This document shows positions 14,648 through 21,919 of a stretch of DNA of 49,782 nucleotides, piece by piece. The DNA lies in contig NZ_RAWM01000059.1 of the NCBI RefSeq assembly GCF_003668875.1, positions 1 through 49,782 of the forward strand, given 5' to 3'. The position numbers were made by a program, and so were the translations under genes. The DNA is from Corallococcus interemptor (GTDB lineage: Bacteria; Myxococcota; Myxococcia; Myxococcales; Myxococcaceae). The notes under the pieces are model-generated. The model worked only from the letters and a program-made list of their open reading frames with translations, made no database searches and was not told the origin of the DNA. Position 1 is the stretch's first letter. Each line of letters begins with the position of its first letter.

Positions 14648-16744
14648 TTACGGGTACCAGCGTTCGAGGTAGTCGCCGATGGCCTGGAGGAACTGGGGCG
14701 GCGCGGGCACGGCCACCATGCGGGCCTTGATGGTCGAGCTGCCGGACACGCTCAGCTCGTACTTCACGGCCAGGTGCGCATCCACGTTGAGGGCGCGCAG
14801 CTCGCGCTCGGAGCTCTCCTCGCGGTCCGCTGACGGCTTGCCGGCGATGCGGTTTCCCGACAGCAGGAAGGCGGCGGGGTTGCTGGTGCCCAGCATGGTG
14901 CCGGACGGGCCGGAGACGGTGACGATGCTGCCCGCGGACTGGGCCTGGAGCCCTGCGGCCAGCACGCCGGAGCTGGAGCCCTGCGTGATGGCGGCGGCCA
15001 GGTTGCGCGCCGTGTCCACGGACGTCACGCCCAGCGCGAACTGCCCTGGCTGCGGGGCGGCGCCGGCCTCCACCGCCACCAGCTGCACGTTGTCGATGAC
15101 GACGGTGTCACGCGGCTGGGGCGAGGCCGGGGGACGGCCATCGCCGAAGCGGCGGGCCACGCGGATGGAGCCGGCGGCGGACAGGGCCGGCGCGGTGTGC
15201 GTGCGCGCGAACAGGGTGAACAGGGCGTGGTCACCAGTGCCGTACAGGTAGACGCGGTCACCGCGCGCGAAGGCGCCGAACGCGGTGTTGGCGTTGGCGT
15301 CGCGGATGGCGCGGGCCAGGTTGGCGGCGGTGGACTCGGCGGTGGCGCCCACCGCGAAGGTGGTGCCCTGGGCGGCGGTGCCCTGGGTGAAGTCCGTGCC
15401 GCGGAAGGTGACGACGGCCGTGGTGGGCGCGTTCGCCGCGGCGCGCGTGCGCGGGACGATGCGGGCCTCCCGGTCCGTCCCCGTGGGGTCGAAGGCGGCC
15501 GTGGCCGCGATGGTGCGGGCCACCAGCGCCGCGGGCACGCCGGTGAACTGGAAGACGACGCGCCGGTTGGCCGCCAGGTCGGAGCCGCTGAAGCTGACCG
15601 TCGCGCCCATGCCCCGGGCCTTGAGCCTGCTGGCCGGCACGCCCCGCGACGTCAGCGCACGCAGGACGAAGTCCGCGCGCTTCTGGGACAGGCGCTGGTT
15701 GTAGCCGGGGGCCGGCGGAGTGCGCTGGTCCGCCCAGCCCTCCAGCTCCAGCGAGGCGGACGGCGTCTCCAGCAACAGCGCGGCCACCGCGTCGAGGACG
15801 GCGGAGGGCTCGCGGTCCGTGCCGTGGGAGGTGGTGGGCACGTCGTGGACGTCGCTGTCGAAGTAGATGGCCCGGTTGCAGTCGCCGCCCGAGACGACGA
15901 GGAAGCCCGCCGGATCCACCTGCTGGCCGATGTCCGCCAGCGCCGCGCCCACCGTCGCCGCGGCGCTGGTGTAGCGCGTGCCGCTGGTGGCCGGCAGCAG
16001 CAGCGCGGGCGCGGGCGTCACGCCGCCCAGCCGCGCGATGACCAGGTTGTCGCCGGGCGCCGCCTGCGGCGAGGTCCGCACGGTGATGACCGAGCGGTCG
16101 ATGGCGTAGAGGTCCGGGCGGTTGGTGCTGGCGGTGACGCCCGACTGCATCTCCCAGTCCATGAAGACGCCCTGCAGGTCCCCCGCGGACTGGTTGGTCC
16201 AGACGGAGTTGTCGCGCAGGGCCACGAGCAGCTCCTGCGCCGTCTCCCACAGCGTGTCCTGGCGGGTGACGGCCAGGCCCGTCGTGTTGGGGCCCACGCC
16301 GCCATCCAGCGCGTAGCTGGTGGTGCCCACCGTGAGGTGGCCCGCCGCGTTGGCCACCAAGGCCAGACAGGCGTACGGCGGAATGCCCTCGCCGTCCTGC
16401 ACGGTGAGGGTGGCGCTGCCGCTGGCGGAGGACGTCTCGAGGCTGTACGCGCTCGATGCGTTCTCGTTGTCGTAGTTGAAGGTGGCGCCCGCGTCGATGG
16501 TGGTCGAGTAGTAGACGTTGAGGTTCACCTCCAGGTCGGCGTACTGGAAGTGGTAGAAGGCCGGCCGCAGCCCCAGCGACAGCAGGTTCTGCGTCATGCC
16601 GGGCAGGACGGTCCGCCCCATGCGCAGCGTCTGATCCACGCTGTTGGTGTCCAGCTTCTCCTGGGCCTCGGCGATGGCGAGCCCCATGTCCCGGATGAAA
16701 TCGGAGATGTTGAGATCCGCGAGGATCTTCCCTGCTTTCGGCAT
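14648..16744 (-). CDS. Clustered paralogue with an OmpA-like and tail-protein-like insertion
   Basis: A 698-residue protein in which the paralogue module is split. Residues 9-80 carry its first half (DFIRDMGLAIAEAQEKLD, then LGLRPAFYHFQYADLEVNL). Residues 652-698 carry the second half (VKYELSVSGSSTIKARMVAV, then PAPPQFLQ). About 550 residues are inserted between them. The insert has a region of unknown fold (100-280), an OmpA C-terminal-like domain (about 290-400, with LELEGWAD, NQRLSQKRADFVLRAL and AANRRVVFQF), and two repeats (about 445-500 and 545-612). The repeats carry STAANLARAI and DTARNLAAAI and resemble repeats I associate with phage tail proteins. There is no signal peptide despite the peptidoglycan-binding-type domain. 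It is the largest subunit of the cluster. Function unknown. Confidence 0.8.
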   Translation of the reverse strand: MPKAGKILADLNISDFIRDMGLAIAEAQEKLDTNSVDQTLRMGRTVLPGMTQNLLSLGLRPAFYHFQYADLEVNLNVYYSTTIDAGATFNYDNENASSAYSLETSSASGSATLTVQDGEGIPPYACLALVANAAGHLTVGTTSYALDGGVGPNTTGLAVTRQDTLWETAQELLVALRDNSVWTNQSAGDLQGVFMDWEMQSGVTASTNRPDLYAIDRSVITVRTSPQAAPGDNLVIARLGGVTPAPALLLPATSGTRYTSAAATVGAALADIGQQVDPAGFLVVSGGDCNRAIYFDSDVHDVPTTSHGTDREPSAVLDAVAALLLETPSASLELEGWADQRTPPAPGYNQRLSQKRADFVLRALTSRGVPASRLKARGMGATVSFSGSDLAANRRVVFQFTGVPAALVARTIAATAAFDPTGTDREARIVPRTRAAANAPTTAVVTFRGTDFTQGTAAQGTTFAVGATAESTAANLARAIRDANANTAFGAFARGDRVYLYGTGDHALFTLFARTHTAPALSAAGSIRVARRFGDGRPPASPQPRDTVVIDNVQLVAVEAGAAPQPGQFALGVTSVDTARNLAAAITQGSSSGVLAAGLQAQSAGSIVTVSGPSGTMLGTSNPAAFLLSGNRIAGKPSADREESSERELRALNVDAHLAVKYELSVSGSSTIKARMVAVPAPPQFLQAIGDYLERWYP

Positions 16745-16747
16745 GGT

Positions 16748-17296
16748 CTACCCCAGAGGTGAAGCAGCGGGAGGAAGTGCGACGGCGACTTCGGGACGAA
16801 CAGTGTCGGGACGGACGACCCAGTAGGCGTGACGGTCCTGCTCCAGCGAGATGCGGCGCGCGTCCACGTGCAGCCCGGACCGCGCCCAGCCCAGCACCCG
16901 CTCCGACAGCGGGAGCCGCCCGGCACCGGCCAGCGCCACCGCGGACTCCAGCCGCGTGCGCGCCTCCGACAGGCGCCCCAGCTTCGCCAGCGCCAGCCCG
17001 TGCCGCTCGTGGTGCGCGGCCAGGTCCTGGACGGCCAGCTCCGTCGCGGGGGGCTGCTGCTGGTAGTGGGCCTCCACGCGCTGGCAGAAGGAGATGACGG
17101 CCTCGTGGGCCCCCGAGCGCTCCAGCGACTCGAGCACGCACCACGCATAGTGACGCTGGCAGACGTCGGAGCCGCCCTGGAGCGCGGCCAGCCGCAGCGC
17201 TTCGCGGTAATGGCGCAGCGCCTCGTCATGCCGGCCGGCCAGCGCGAGCACCTTGCCCTGCTCGGCCACGCGGAAGTGCAGCGCGAGGGCGCTCAT
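16748..17296 (-). CDS. TPR-like protein of the cluster
   Basis: A 182-residue, mainly helical protein. Residues 5-35 (EQGKVLALAGRHDEALRHYR) fit a tetratricopeptide repeat well. A second candidate lies around 90-125 (HHERHGLALAKLGRLSEART) and a third helix pair lies between them. The C-terminal 40 residues are Pro/Ala-rich and probably disordered. TPR proteins act as protein-binding adaptors; here the partner is probably another product of the same operon. The ATG overlaps the stop codon of the L7/L12-like repeat gene by 4 bases, and the next gene starts 3 bases after its stop, so the three are almost certainly translated from one message. There is no signal peptide. Confidence 0.75.
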   Translation of the reverse strand: MSALALHFRVAEQGKVLALAGRHDEALRHYREALRLAALQGGSDVCQRHYAWCVLESLERSGAHEAVISFCQRVEAHYQQQPPATELAVQDLAAHHERHGLALAKLGRLSEARTRLESAVALAGAGRLPLSERVLGWARSGLHVDARRISLEQDRHAYWVVRPDTVRPEVAVALPPAASPLG

Positions 17297-18375
17297 TGCG
17301 GCACCAGGGCGGTGCGCGTGCCCCGCGCCCGCAGCTCCGCGACGAGCCAGCGTGCGCGCGTGTCCCCCACCGCGTGCGGGAAGGTATGCGGCAGCCGGGA
17401 GAGCGCGGTGCGCGTCTCGCTGGCGGAAAGCCCCAGCGCCGGGGACAGCACCTCCGCGGCCACGGCGGGATCCTTCGAGTCCTCCACCGTCACGCGGAAG
17501 CTGCGGAAGTTGATGAGCTGCACGGCCAGCTTCGCGCCCGCGGCCTCCAGGGGCGCGGTGCGCGCCACCACGTCCGCGCGCGACAGTCCCGTGTGCAGCA
17601 CCACCGGCAGCCGCTTGAGCACCTTCGGCACCAGCGCCTGCGGCATGCCGGTCTCACGCACCAGCAACTCCGCGAAGCCGGCGTCGGCGGGGGCCTCCAG
17701 GAGGCTGACGTCGAAGCGCTGGAAGGCATGGTCCAGCAGCCGCACCCCACCCCGTGGGCCCAGCTCCTTCCACACGCGCTCCGCCTGCTCGTGCGAGAGG
17801 TCGCGGGCCACCAGCGGAGGCTCCCCCGGAGTCACGCCCTGGGCCTCGAGCACCGAGCGGACCACCGCGAGGCTGACCGCGTCCGTGGCGAAGACGTCAT
17901 AGCGGGCCGTGGGCGGATGGCTGGCGTCCACCTCCGCCCCCAGCGGGGCGAAGCGCGCCTGGAGCGCGTCCACCGTGGCCTGGGAGACGGAGCCCAGCAC
18001 CGTGGGCGGCGTGGCGCAGAGCGCCGCGGCGGCGTCCGCCAGGGGACAGCCCAGGACCAAGGCCAGCTCCGCGCACACCTCACGGAAGCGCCCGGCGTCG
18101 CGCGGGTACAGCGCCACGTCGTAGGTCCGCCCGGCGGGTGGAGGAAGGGGCGCGTCATCCGGCTCCACGACCACGCGAAGGCCGGCGTTGCCGAGCACCT
18201 CCGACAGCCCCCGGGCGAGCTCCGCCGGAAGGCCTCCCGCCAGCACCGCCGGAGCGCGGAACAGCCGCGCGGCAAGCTCCGCCGGAGGGAGCCCGAAGTG
18301 GGGCACCAGCGCGCGGACGATGCTCGCGGAGCCCTGGTGCAGCGACAGAACTGTGATCCGCTGGGCTACTGTCAT
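17293..18375 (-). CDS. Protein of tandem ribosomal L7/L12-like repeats; first gene of the cluster
   Basis: A 360-residue protein made of about five similar units of 60-70 residues (roughly 7-70, 85-152, 158-215, 220-286 and 292-357). The pattern of each unit is a beta strand, a helix, a Gly-Leu turn, Pro residues before a V/L-G pair, a helix, and a final strand after an A/L-G-A/L motif. The clearest is YDVALYPRD, FREVCAELALVLGCPLADAA, then ALQARFAPLGAEVD. This resembles the C-terminal domain of ribosomal protein L7/L12 (the ClpS-like fold) by eye. The frame extends to a TTG at 18384, but the ATG at 18375 is preferred. It is the promoter-proximal gene. A protein-binding or regulatory role is possible; no function is known to me. 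Confidence 0.72.
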   Translation of the reverse strand: MTVAQRITVLSLHQGSASIVRALVPHFGLPPAELAARLFRAPAVLAGGLPAELARGLSEVLGNAGLRVVVEPDDAPLPPPAGRTYDVALYPRDAGRFREVCAELALVLGCPLADAAAALCATPPTVLGSVSQATVDALQARFAPLGAEVDASHPPTARYDVFATDAVSLAVVRSVLEAQGVTPGEPPLVARDLSHEQAERVWKELGPRGGVRLLDHAFQRFDVSLLEAPADAGFAELLVRETGMPQALVPKVLKRLPVVLHTGLSRADVVARTAPLEAAGAKLAVQLINFRSFRVTVEDSKDPAVAAEVLSPALGLSASETRTALSRLPHTFPHAVGDTRARWLVAELRARGTRTALVPQ

Positions 18376-18397
18376 CCGTGACAACGGAACAACAAAG

Positions 18398-18417
18398 ATT
18401 GTTTCAGTGTCAACAAT
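18398..18417. promoter_or_regulatory. Candidate operator/promoter of the eleven-gene operon
   Basis: The 248-base region between the divergent ATGs at 18375 and 18624 is unusually AT-rich next to the minus-strand operon. It contains a perfect inverted repeat ATTGTT-N8-AACAAT (18398-18417), overlapped by a second pair GTTTCA (18401-18406) and TGAAAC (18421-18426). On the minus strand a consensus -35 hexamer TTGACA lies at 18413-18408, inside the repeat, but no good -10 hexamer is visible at the right spacing. This arrangement fits a repressor or activator site over the operon promoter. The rest of the interval to 18623 shows nothing else I can name. Confidence 0.4.
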
Positions 18418-18623
18418 TCATGAAACATGGCTTGCGAATTTCAAAGTATGAGAAATGGCGCAACCCACTCCCGAAAGGCAGACATGGGGCCTGGAGCCAT
18501 GCCCAGGCCCCCCTGCCTGCCCGGCCTGTGCACCCGGGCACACTGGCAACGGCTCAGGCGCGAATGGCCGCGGACGCAGCGGCTTCCCATCCTGCCTCCG
18601 CGACATTCATGGGGGGGTTCAAC

Positions 18624-19256
18624 ATGCGGACAGCGAAATTCTGGATGGGGACGCTGCTGGCGGGTGCGCTGGCGCTGGGGTACGGGTGTGGAAGCGACGC
18701 GAGCAAGGACCCGGTGCCGCAGGACGTGCCGCAGCAGCAGCTGCCGGACGCGGGCACCGACGCGGGCGTGAACCTGACGCTCACCGACGCGCAGATCGCC
18801 CGCGTCCTGCAGGTGGCCAACGAGGGCGAGGTGATGCTGGGGCAGTACGCCGCGCCGCTCGCCACGGACGAGGCCGTGCGGGACTTCAACAACCAGATGG
18901 TGACGGAGCACACCGCCGTGAAACAACGGCTGGACGCGCTGCTCGCGGCCGAGGGCATCACGCCCGAGGACAGCCCGCTGAGCCTCCAACTGCAGACGGA
19001 GGTCCAGCAGCTGATGCTGATCCTCCAGGGGCCGGACGCACCGGCCAAGGGCGCCGCGCTCGACCTGGCGCTGATCAGCGCGCAGCTGAACGCGCACGCG
19101 CGCACCGCCTTCCTCGCGGACAGCCTGCTGTCGCCGCAAGTCTCCAGTGAGGCCCTGGCCCAGGAGGCCCTGGCCGAGCGGCAGGCCGTGCAGCAGCACA
19201 TCGACGAAGCCGAAGCCATCCAGTCGGACCTGGTGCTGCCGCCGGCCATGCCGTAG
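18624..19256 (+). CDS. Exported DUF4142 (ferritin-like) protein
   Basis: A 210-residue protein. The N-terminus (MRTAKFWMGTLLAGALALGY) is a signal sequence followed by GCGSD; the Cys at about residue 22 could be lipidated, though the lipobox (GYGC) is imperfect. Residues 30-45 are a Pro/Gln/Asp linker. The remainder is a helical bundle matching DUF4142, with GEVMLGQYAAPLATDEAVRD, FNNQMVTEHTAVKQRLDALL and a late helix NAHARTAFLADSLL. DUF4142 proteins are periplasmic or membrane-bound and of unknown function, often linked to stress. The ATG at 18624 fits the signal sequence better than the one at 18609. It diverges from the eleven-gene operon. A strong hairpin follows its stop. Confidence 0.85.
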   Translation: MRTAKFWMGTLLAGALALGYGCGSDASKDPVPQDVPQQQLPDAGTDAGVNLTLTDAQIARVLQVANEGEVMLGQYAAPLATDEAVRDFNNQMVTEHTAVKQRLDALLAAEGITPEDSPLSLQLQTEVQQLMLILQGPDAPAKGAALDLALISAQLNAHARTAFLADSLLSPQVSSEALAQEALAERQAVQQHIDEAEAIQSDLVLPPAMP

Positions 19257-19288
19257 CGCGCGTCACTTTCCGTCGCGGGATAAAAATA

Positions 19289-19323
19289 CAGCTCGGGCTC
19301 TCAGAACCTGAGAGCCCGAGCTG
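19289..19323. terminator. Perfect 16-bp hairpin after the DUF4142 gene
   Basis: An exact inverted repeat: arm 19289-19304 pairs fully with 19308-19323 across a 3-base loop. A run of A residues (TAAAAATA) precedes it, which gives a U-rich tail only on the minus strand. On the plus strand no T-run follows. It lies 33 bases after the DUF4142 stop and 83 bases before the kinase start, so termination of the plus-strand message or a protected 3' end is the likely role. Confidence 0.6.
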
Positions 19324-19405
19324 ACTCAGACGACCCGTGAGGGGGGATTCGACCCAGGTGCTTTCCAATCGTGTCGGCCCGGTTTAGTAGGAATTTAAAC
19401 CGCCG

Positions 19406-21010
19406 ATGCAAAAGCCAACCGAACCGACCTCCGCGCAGAGCGAGCCGTTGACGACGGGCCGGGTCCTGCGCTCCACGTATGAGATTGGCACCGTGCTGGG
19501 CAGGGGAGGCATGGGCGCGGTGTTCCTCGCGCGCCACCTGCGCCTGCCGGGCAAGCAGGTCGCCATCAAGGTGCTGCACGGCGCGGAGGCGCTGTCGGAA
19601 GAGGTGGCGGTGCGCTTCCGGCGCGAGGCGGAGATCGCCTCCCGGCTGGGGCACCCGAACATCGTGGAGGTGCTGGACTTCGACACCCTGGAGGACGGCA
19701 CGCCCTTCATGGTGATGGAGTACCTGCGCGGCGAGGGCCTGTCGCGCCGGCTGCGCAAGCAGAAGCAGCTGCCGCTGGAGGACGTCATCTCCATCTCGCG
19801 GCAGATGGGCGCGGCGCTCCAGGCGGCGCACCGCGCGGGCGTGGTGCACCGCGACCTGAAGCCGGGCAACGTGTTCCTGGTGCCCACGGAGGCGGGCGGC
19901 GTCGTGGGCGAGCGCGTGAAGCTGCTCGACTTCGGCATCTCCAAGCTCGTGGACGCACGCACGGTGATGACGCTGGACTCCGTGCTGATGGGGACGCCGC
20001 AGTACATGGCCCCCGAGCAGGCCATGGGCCACAACAGCAACGTGGACGCGCGCACGGACCTCTTCGCGTTCGGCTGCATCGTCTACGAGATGCTCGCCGG
20101 CCGGCCGCCCTACTCCGGCGACAACGTCGCGGAGCTCATCTACCAGATCGTCCACCTGGAGCCGCCGCCGCTCCTGTCGCTGGCCCCCGGGACGCCGCCG
20201 CACATGGTGACGGCCATCTCCCGCGCCATGGCGAAGAAGCCGGAGGACCGCTACCCGGACGTGGGCGCGTTCATCCTGGAGCTGACGGGCAGCCCGCTCC
20301 AGACGCTCTCGGAGGTGAAGCCGGAGCAGCGCTCGCGCCCCGTGAGCCCCACGGCCCCGTCGGCGCCGCGTCCGCCGGACCGCGAGGAGCACATCCCCAC
20401 GGTGGGCATGCGCCCCCACGCTGGCCACGACACGCCTCCCCCGCCTTCCGGGCCCCAGACTGCGTCCCTGCCCGCGCAGCCGCTGGCCCCCTCCCGCGCG
20501 AAGTGGCCGGTGGCCGTGGCCGTGGGCCTGACGGTCATCATCGCGTTCGCGGTCGCCTTCTTCTGGAAGAGCCCGGCCGCCAATCCCCCGCCCGTCGCGG
20601 TCGTGACGCAGCCCGTGGAGGCGAAGAAGCCCGTGGAGCCGGAGCCCCAGACGCCGCCGGCGGATCCGCCAGTGGCTCCCGAGGAGCCCCAGCAGCCCGT
20701 GGCGGAGCCGCCCACGGTGACGACGAAGCCGAAGCCCCGGACCAGCGCCGCCGAGTCCATGCCGGACAGCGTGCGCGAGGACCTGGCGTCGGCGCAGAAG
20801 GCGCTGGACGCGTCGAACACGTCGGAAGCGCTGCGTCACATCCGGCGCAGCCAGCGCACGAAGATCACCGGCCTGTCCTTCTCCCTGCTCACCCGCGTGT
20901 ACTGCCAGCAGCACGACCTGGCGAATGCGCGGGCGCAATGGACCCGGGTCCCGGCAACGGAACGTCCCAGGGTCCGACAATACTGTTCGCAGTACGATAT
21001 CGACCTCTAG
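19406..21010 (+). CDS. Membrane-anchored eukaryote-like Ser/Thr protein kinase
   Basis: A 534-residue Hanks-type kinase. The kinase domain (about residues 26-290) has the Gly-rich loop LGRGGMGAVF (31-40), Lys55 in VAIKVL, HRDLKPGN with Asp150 and Asn155, the DFG motif at 175-177 and MAPEQ (201-205). All are intact, so it should be active. A Pro-rich juxtamembrane region (300-365) leads to one membrane helix (about 368-387). Outside the membrane lies a Pro/Glu/Lys linker (390-450) and a helical C-terminal segment (455-534) reminiscent of TPR-like or tubulin-like sensor tails. There are no PASTA repeats. Two unknown exported-protein genes follow on the same strand. Such kinases are numerous in myxobacteria and often control development; the target here is unknown. 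Confidence 0.93.
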   Translation: MQKPTEPTSAQSEPLTTGRVLRSTYEIGTVLGRGGMGAVFLARHLRLPGKQVAIKVLHGAEALSEEVAVRFRREAEIASRLGHPNIVEVLDFDTLEDGTPFMVMEYLRGEGLSRRLRKQKQLPLEDVISISRQMGAALQAAHRAGVVHRDLKPGNVFLVPTEAGGVVGERVKLLDFGISKLVDARTVMTLDSVLMGTPQYMAPEQAMGHNSNVDARTDLFAFGCIVYEMLAGRPPYSGDNVAELIYQIVHLEPPPLLSLAPGTPPHMVTAISRAMAKKPEDRYPDVGAFILELTGSPLQTLSEVKPEQRSRPVSPTAPSAPRPPDREEHIPTVGMRPHAGHDTPPPPSGPQTASLPAQPLAPSRAKWPVAVAVGLTVIIAFAVAFFWKSPAANPPPVAVVTQPVEAKKPVEPEPQTPPADPPVAPEEPQQPVAEPPTVTTKPKPRTSAAESMPDSVREDLASAQKALDASNTSEALRHIRRSQRTKITGLSFSLLTRVYCQQHDLANARAQWTRVPATERPRVRQYCSQYDIDL

Positions 21011-21070
21011 GGTCGTCCGGGCGCGCGGAAGCTCCAGAGCGGGGGCGCGTCCGCCATTCAAGGAGTCGTC

Positions 21071-21901
21071 GTGAGAGTCCTACTGGCAGTGGGCGTCGTG
21101 GCGCTGTCCCTGGGGTGTTCCCGGGGCGTGCGGCCCGACAGCGCGGTGGCGGGCACGAAGCCCGTCAGCGGAAAGGTGTATTCGAACGAGGCCGGCGAGC
21201 GGGTCACCCTCATCGGGCTGGAGCCCGGTGACTCGCACAAGGCGCTGGTGGCCTTCGACAACACGAAGAGCGAGCTGGACGGCCAGGTGCTGGTCGCGTC
21301 GGTGAACAGCGAGCGCGGCAAGACGCACTACTGGACCCAGTGGCGCGGCCGCAGCCAGCGCTTCGTCTCCGTGGAGAACCGGGGCGGCTACGAGGACCTC
21401 ATCTTCAGCGACGTGAACCACACGGGCTACACGCACCTGAAGCCGGACACCGGCAAGACGGGCGCGCTGAAGGTGGAGAAGATCTTCGAGCGCTACCAGG
21501 ACCTGGAAGGCGACAAGAAGTACCAGGGGATGCTCGTGTTCGACCGCAAGTTCTGGGCGAACCAGGCGGAGGTGCAGCTCGCGGAGGCCCTGGCGGAGAC
21601 GAACAAGGCGTGCGGCTCCAAGCTGACGTCCACCGTGGCCTGGGACTCCATCACGGACGCGCAGATCAACGACATCTCCTTCGGCAGCTACTGCGTGGGC
21701 GCGCTGGAGTCGCTCCAGAAGCTGTGCGCGCGCTCGGACGAGGCGAAGCGCGCCGTCCAGGAGAAGCTCCAGACGGTGGAGTGCCGCATGGACGCGCAGC
21801 AGGCGCTGAAGCTGGAGGCGCGCAAGGTCATCTGGTCCGTGACGGAGCGCGACACGGTCCAGCCGGACGCGGCCACCACCTTCTTCACCGACAACCTCTA
21901 G
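21071..21901 (+). CDS. Unknown lipoprotein-like exported protein
   Basis: A 276-residue protein starting at a GTG with a strong upstream AAGGAG. The N-terminus MRVLLAVGVVALSLGCSRG is a type II-like signal sequence with Cys16 as the likely lipid site. The mature part is mixed alpha/beta, rich in Lys, Asp and Glu, with a long helical region in the second half (about 150-260) and scattered Cys residues (near residues 184, 202, 218 and 238) that could form disulfides. I recognise no family. It lies 60 bases after the kinase gene and 18 bases before another exported-protein gene; the pair is probably one operon and may be cotranscribed with the kinase. Confidence 0.75.
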   Translation: MRVLLAVGVVALSLGCSRGVRPDSAVAGTKPVSGKVYSNEAGERVTLIGLEPGDSHKALVAFDNTKSELDGQVLVASVNSERGKTHYWTQWRGRSQRFVSVENRGGYEDLIFSDVNHTGYTHLKPDTGKTGALKVEKIFERYQDLEGDKKYQGMLVFDRKFWANQAEVQLAEALAETNKACGSKLTSTVAWDSITDAQINDISFGSYCVGALESLQKLCARSDEAKRAVQEKLQTVECRMDAQQALKLEARKVIWSVTERDTVQPDAATTFFTDNL

Positions 21902-21919
21902 AACGAAAGCCCACCGACA

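Noticed and set aside
9531-18375. Reading the operon as an extracellular contractile injection system or phage tail
   Set aside because: No sheath, tube, baseplate, spike or AAA-ATPase protein is present; only tail-like repeats and an OmpA-like domain in one subunit.
19331-19380. TTCGA-containing stretch that looks like a tRNA T-arm (GGGGGGATTCGACCC)
   Set aside because: The T-stem does not pair, there is no matching acceptor, D or anticodon arm upstream, and no CCA end.
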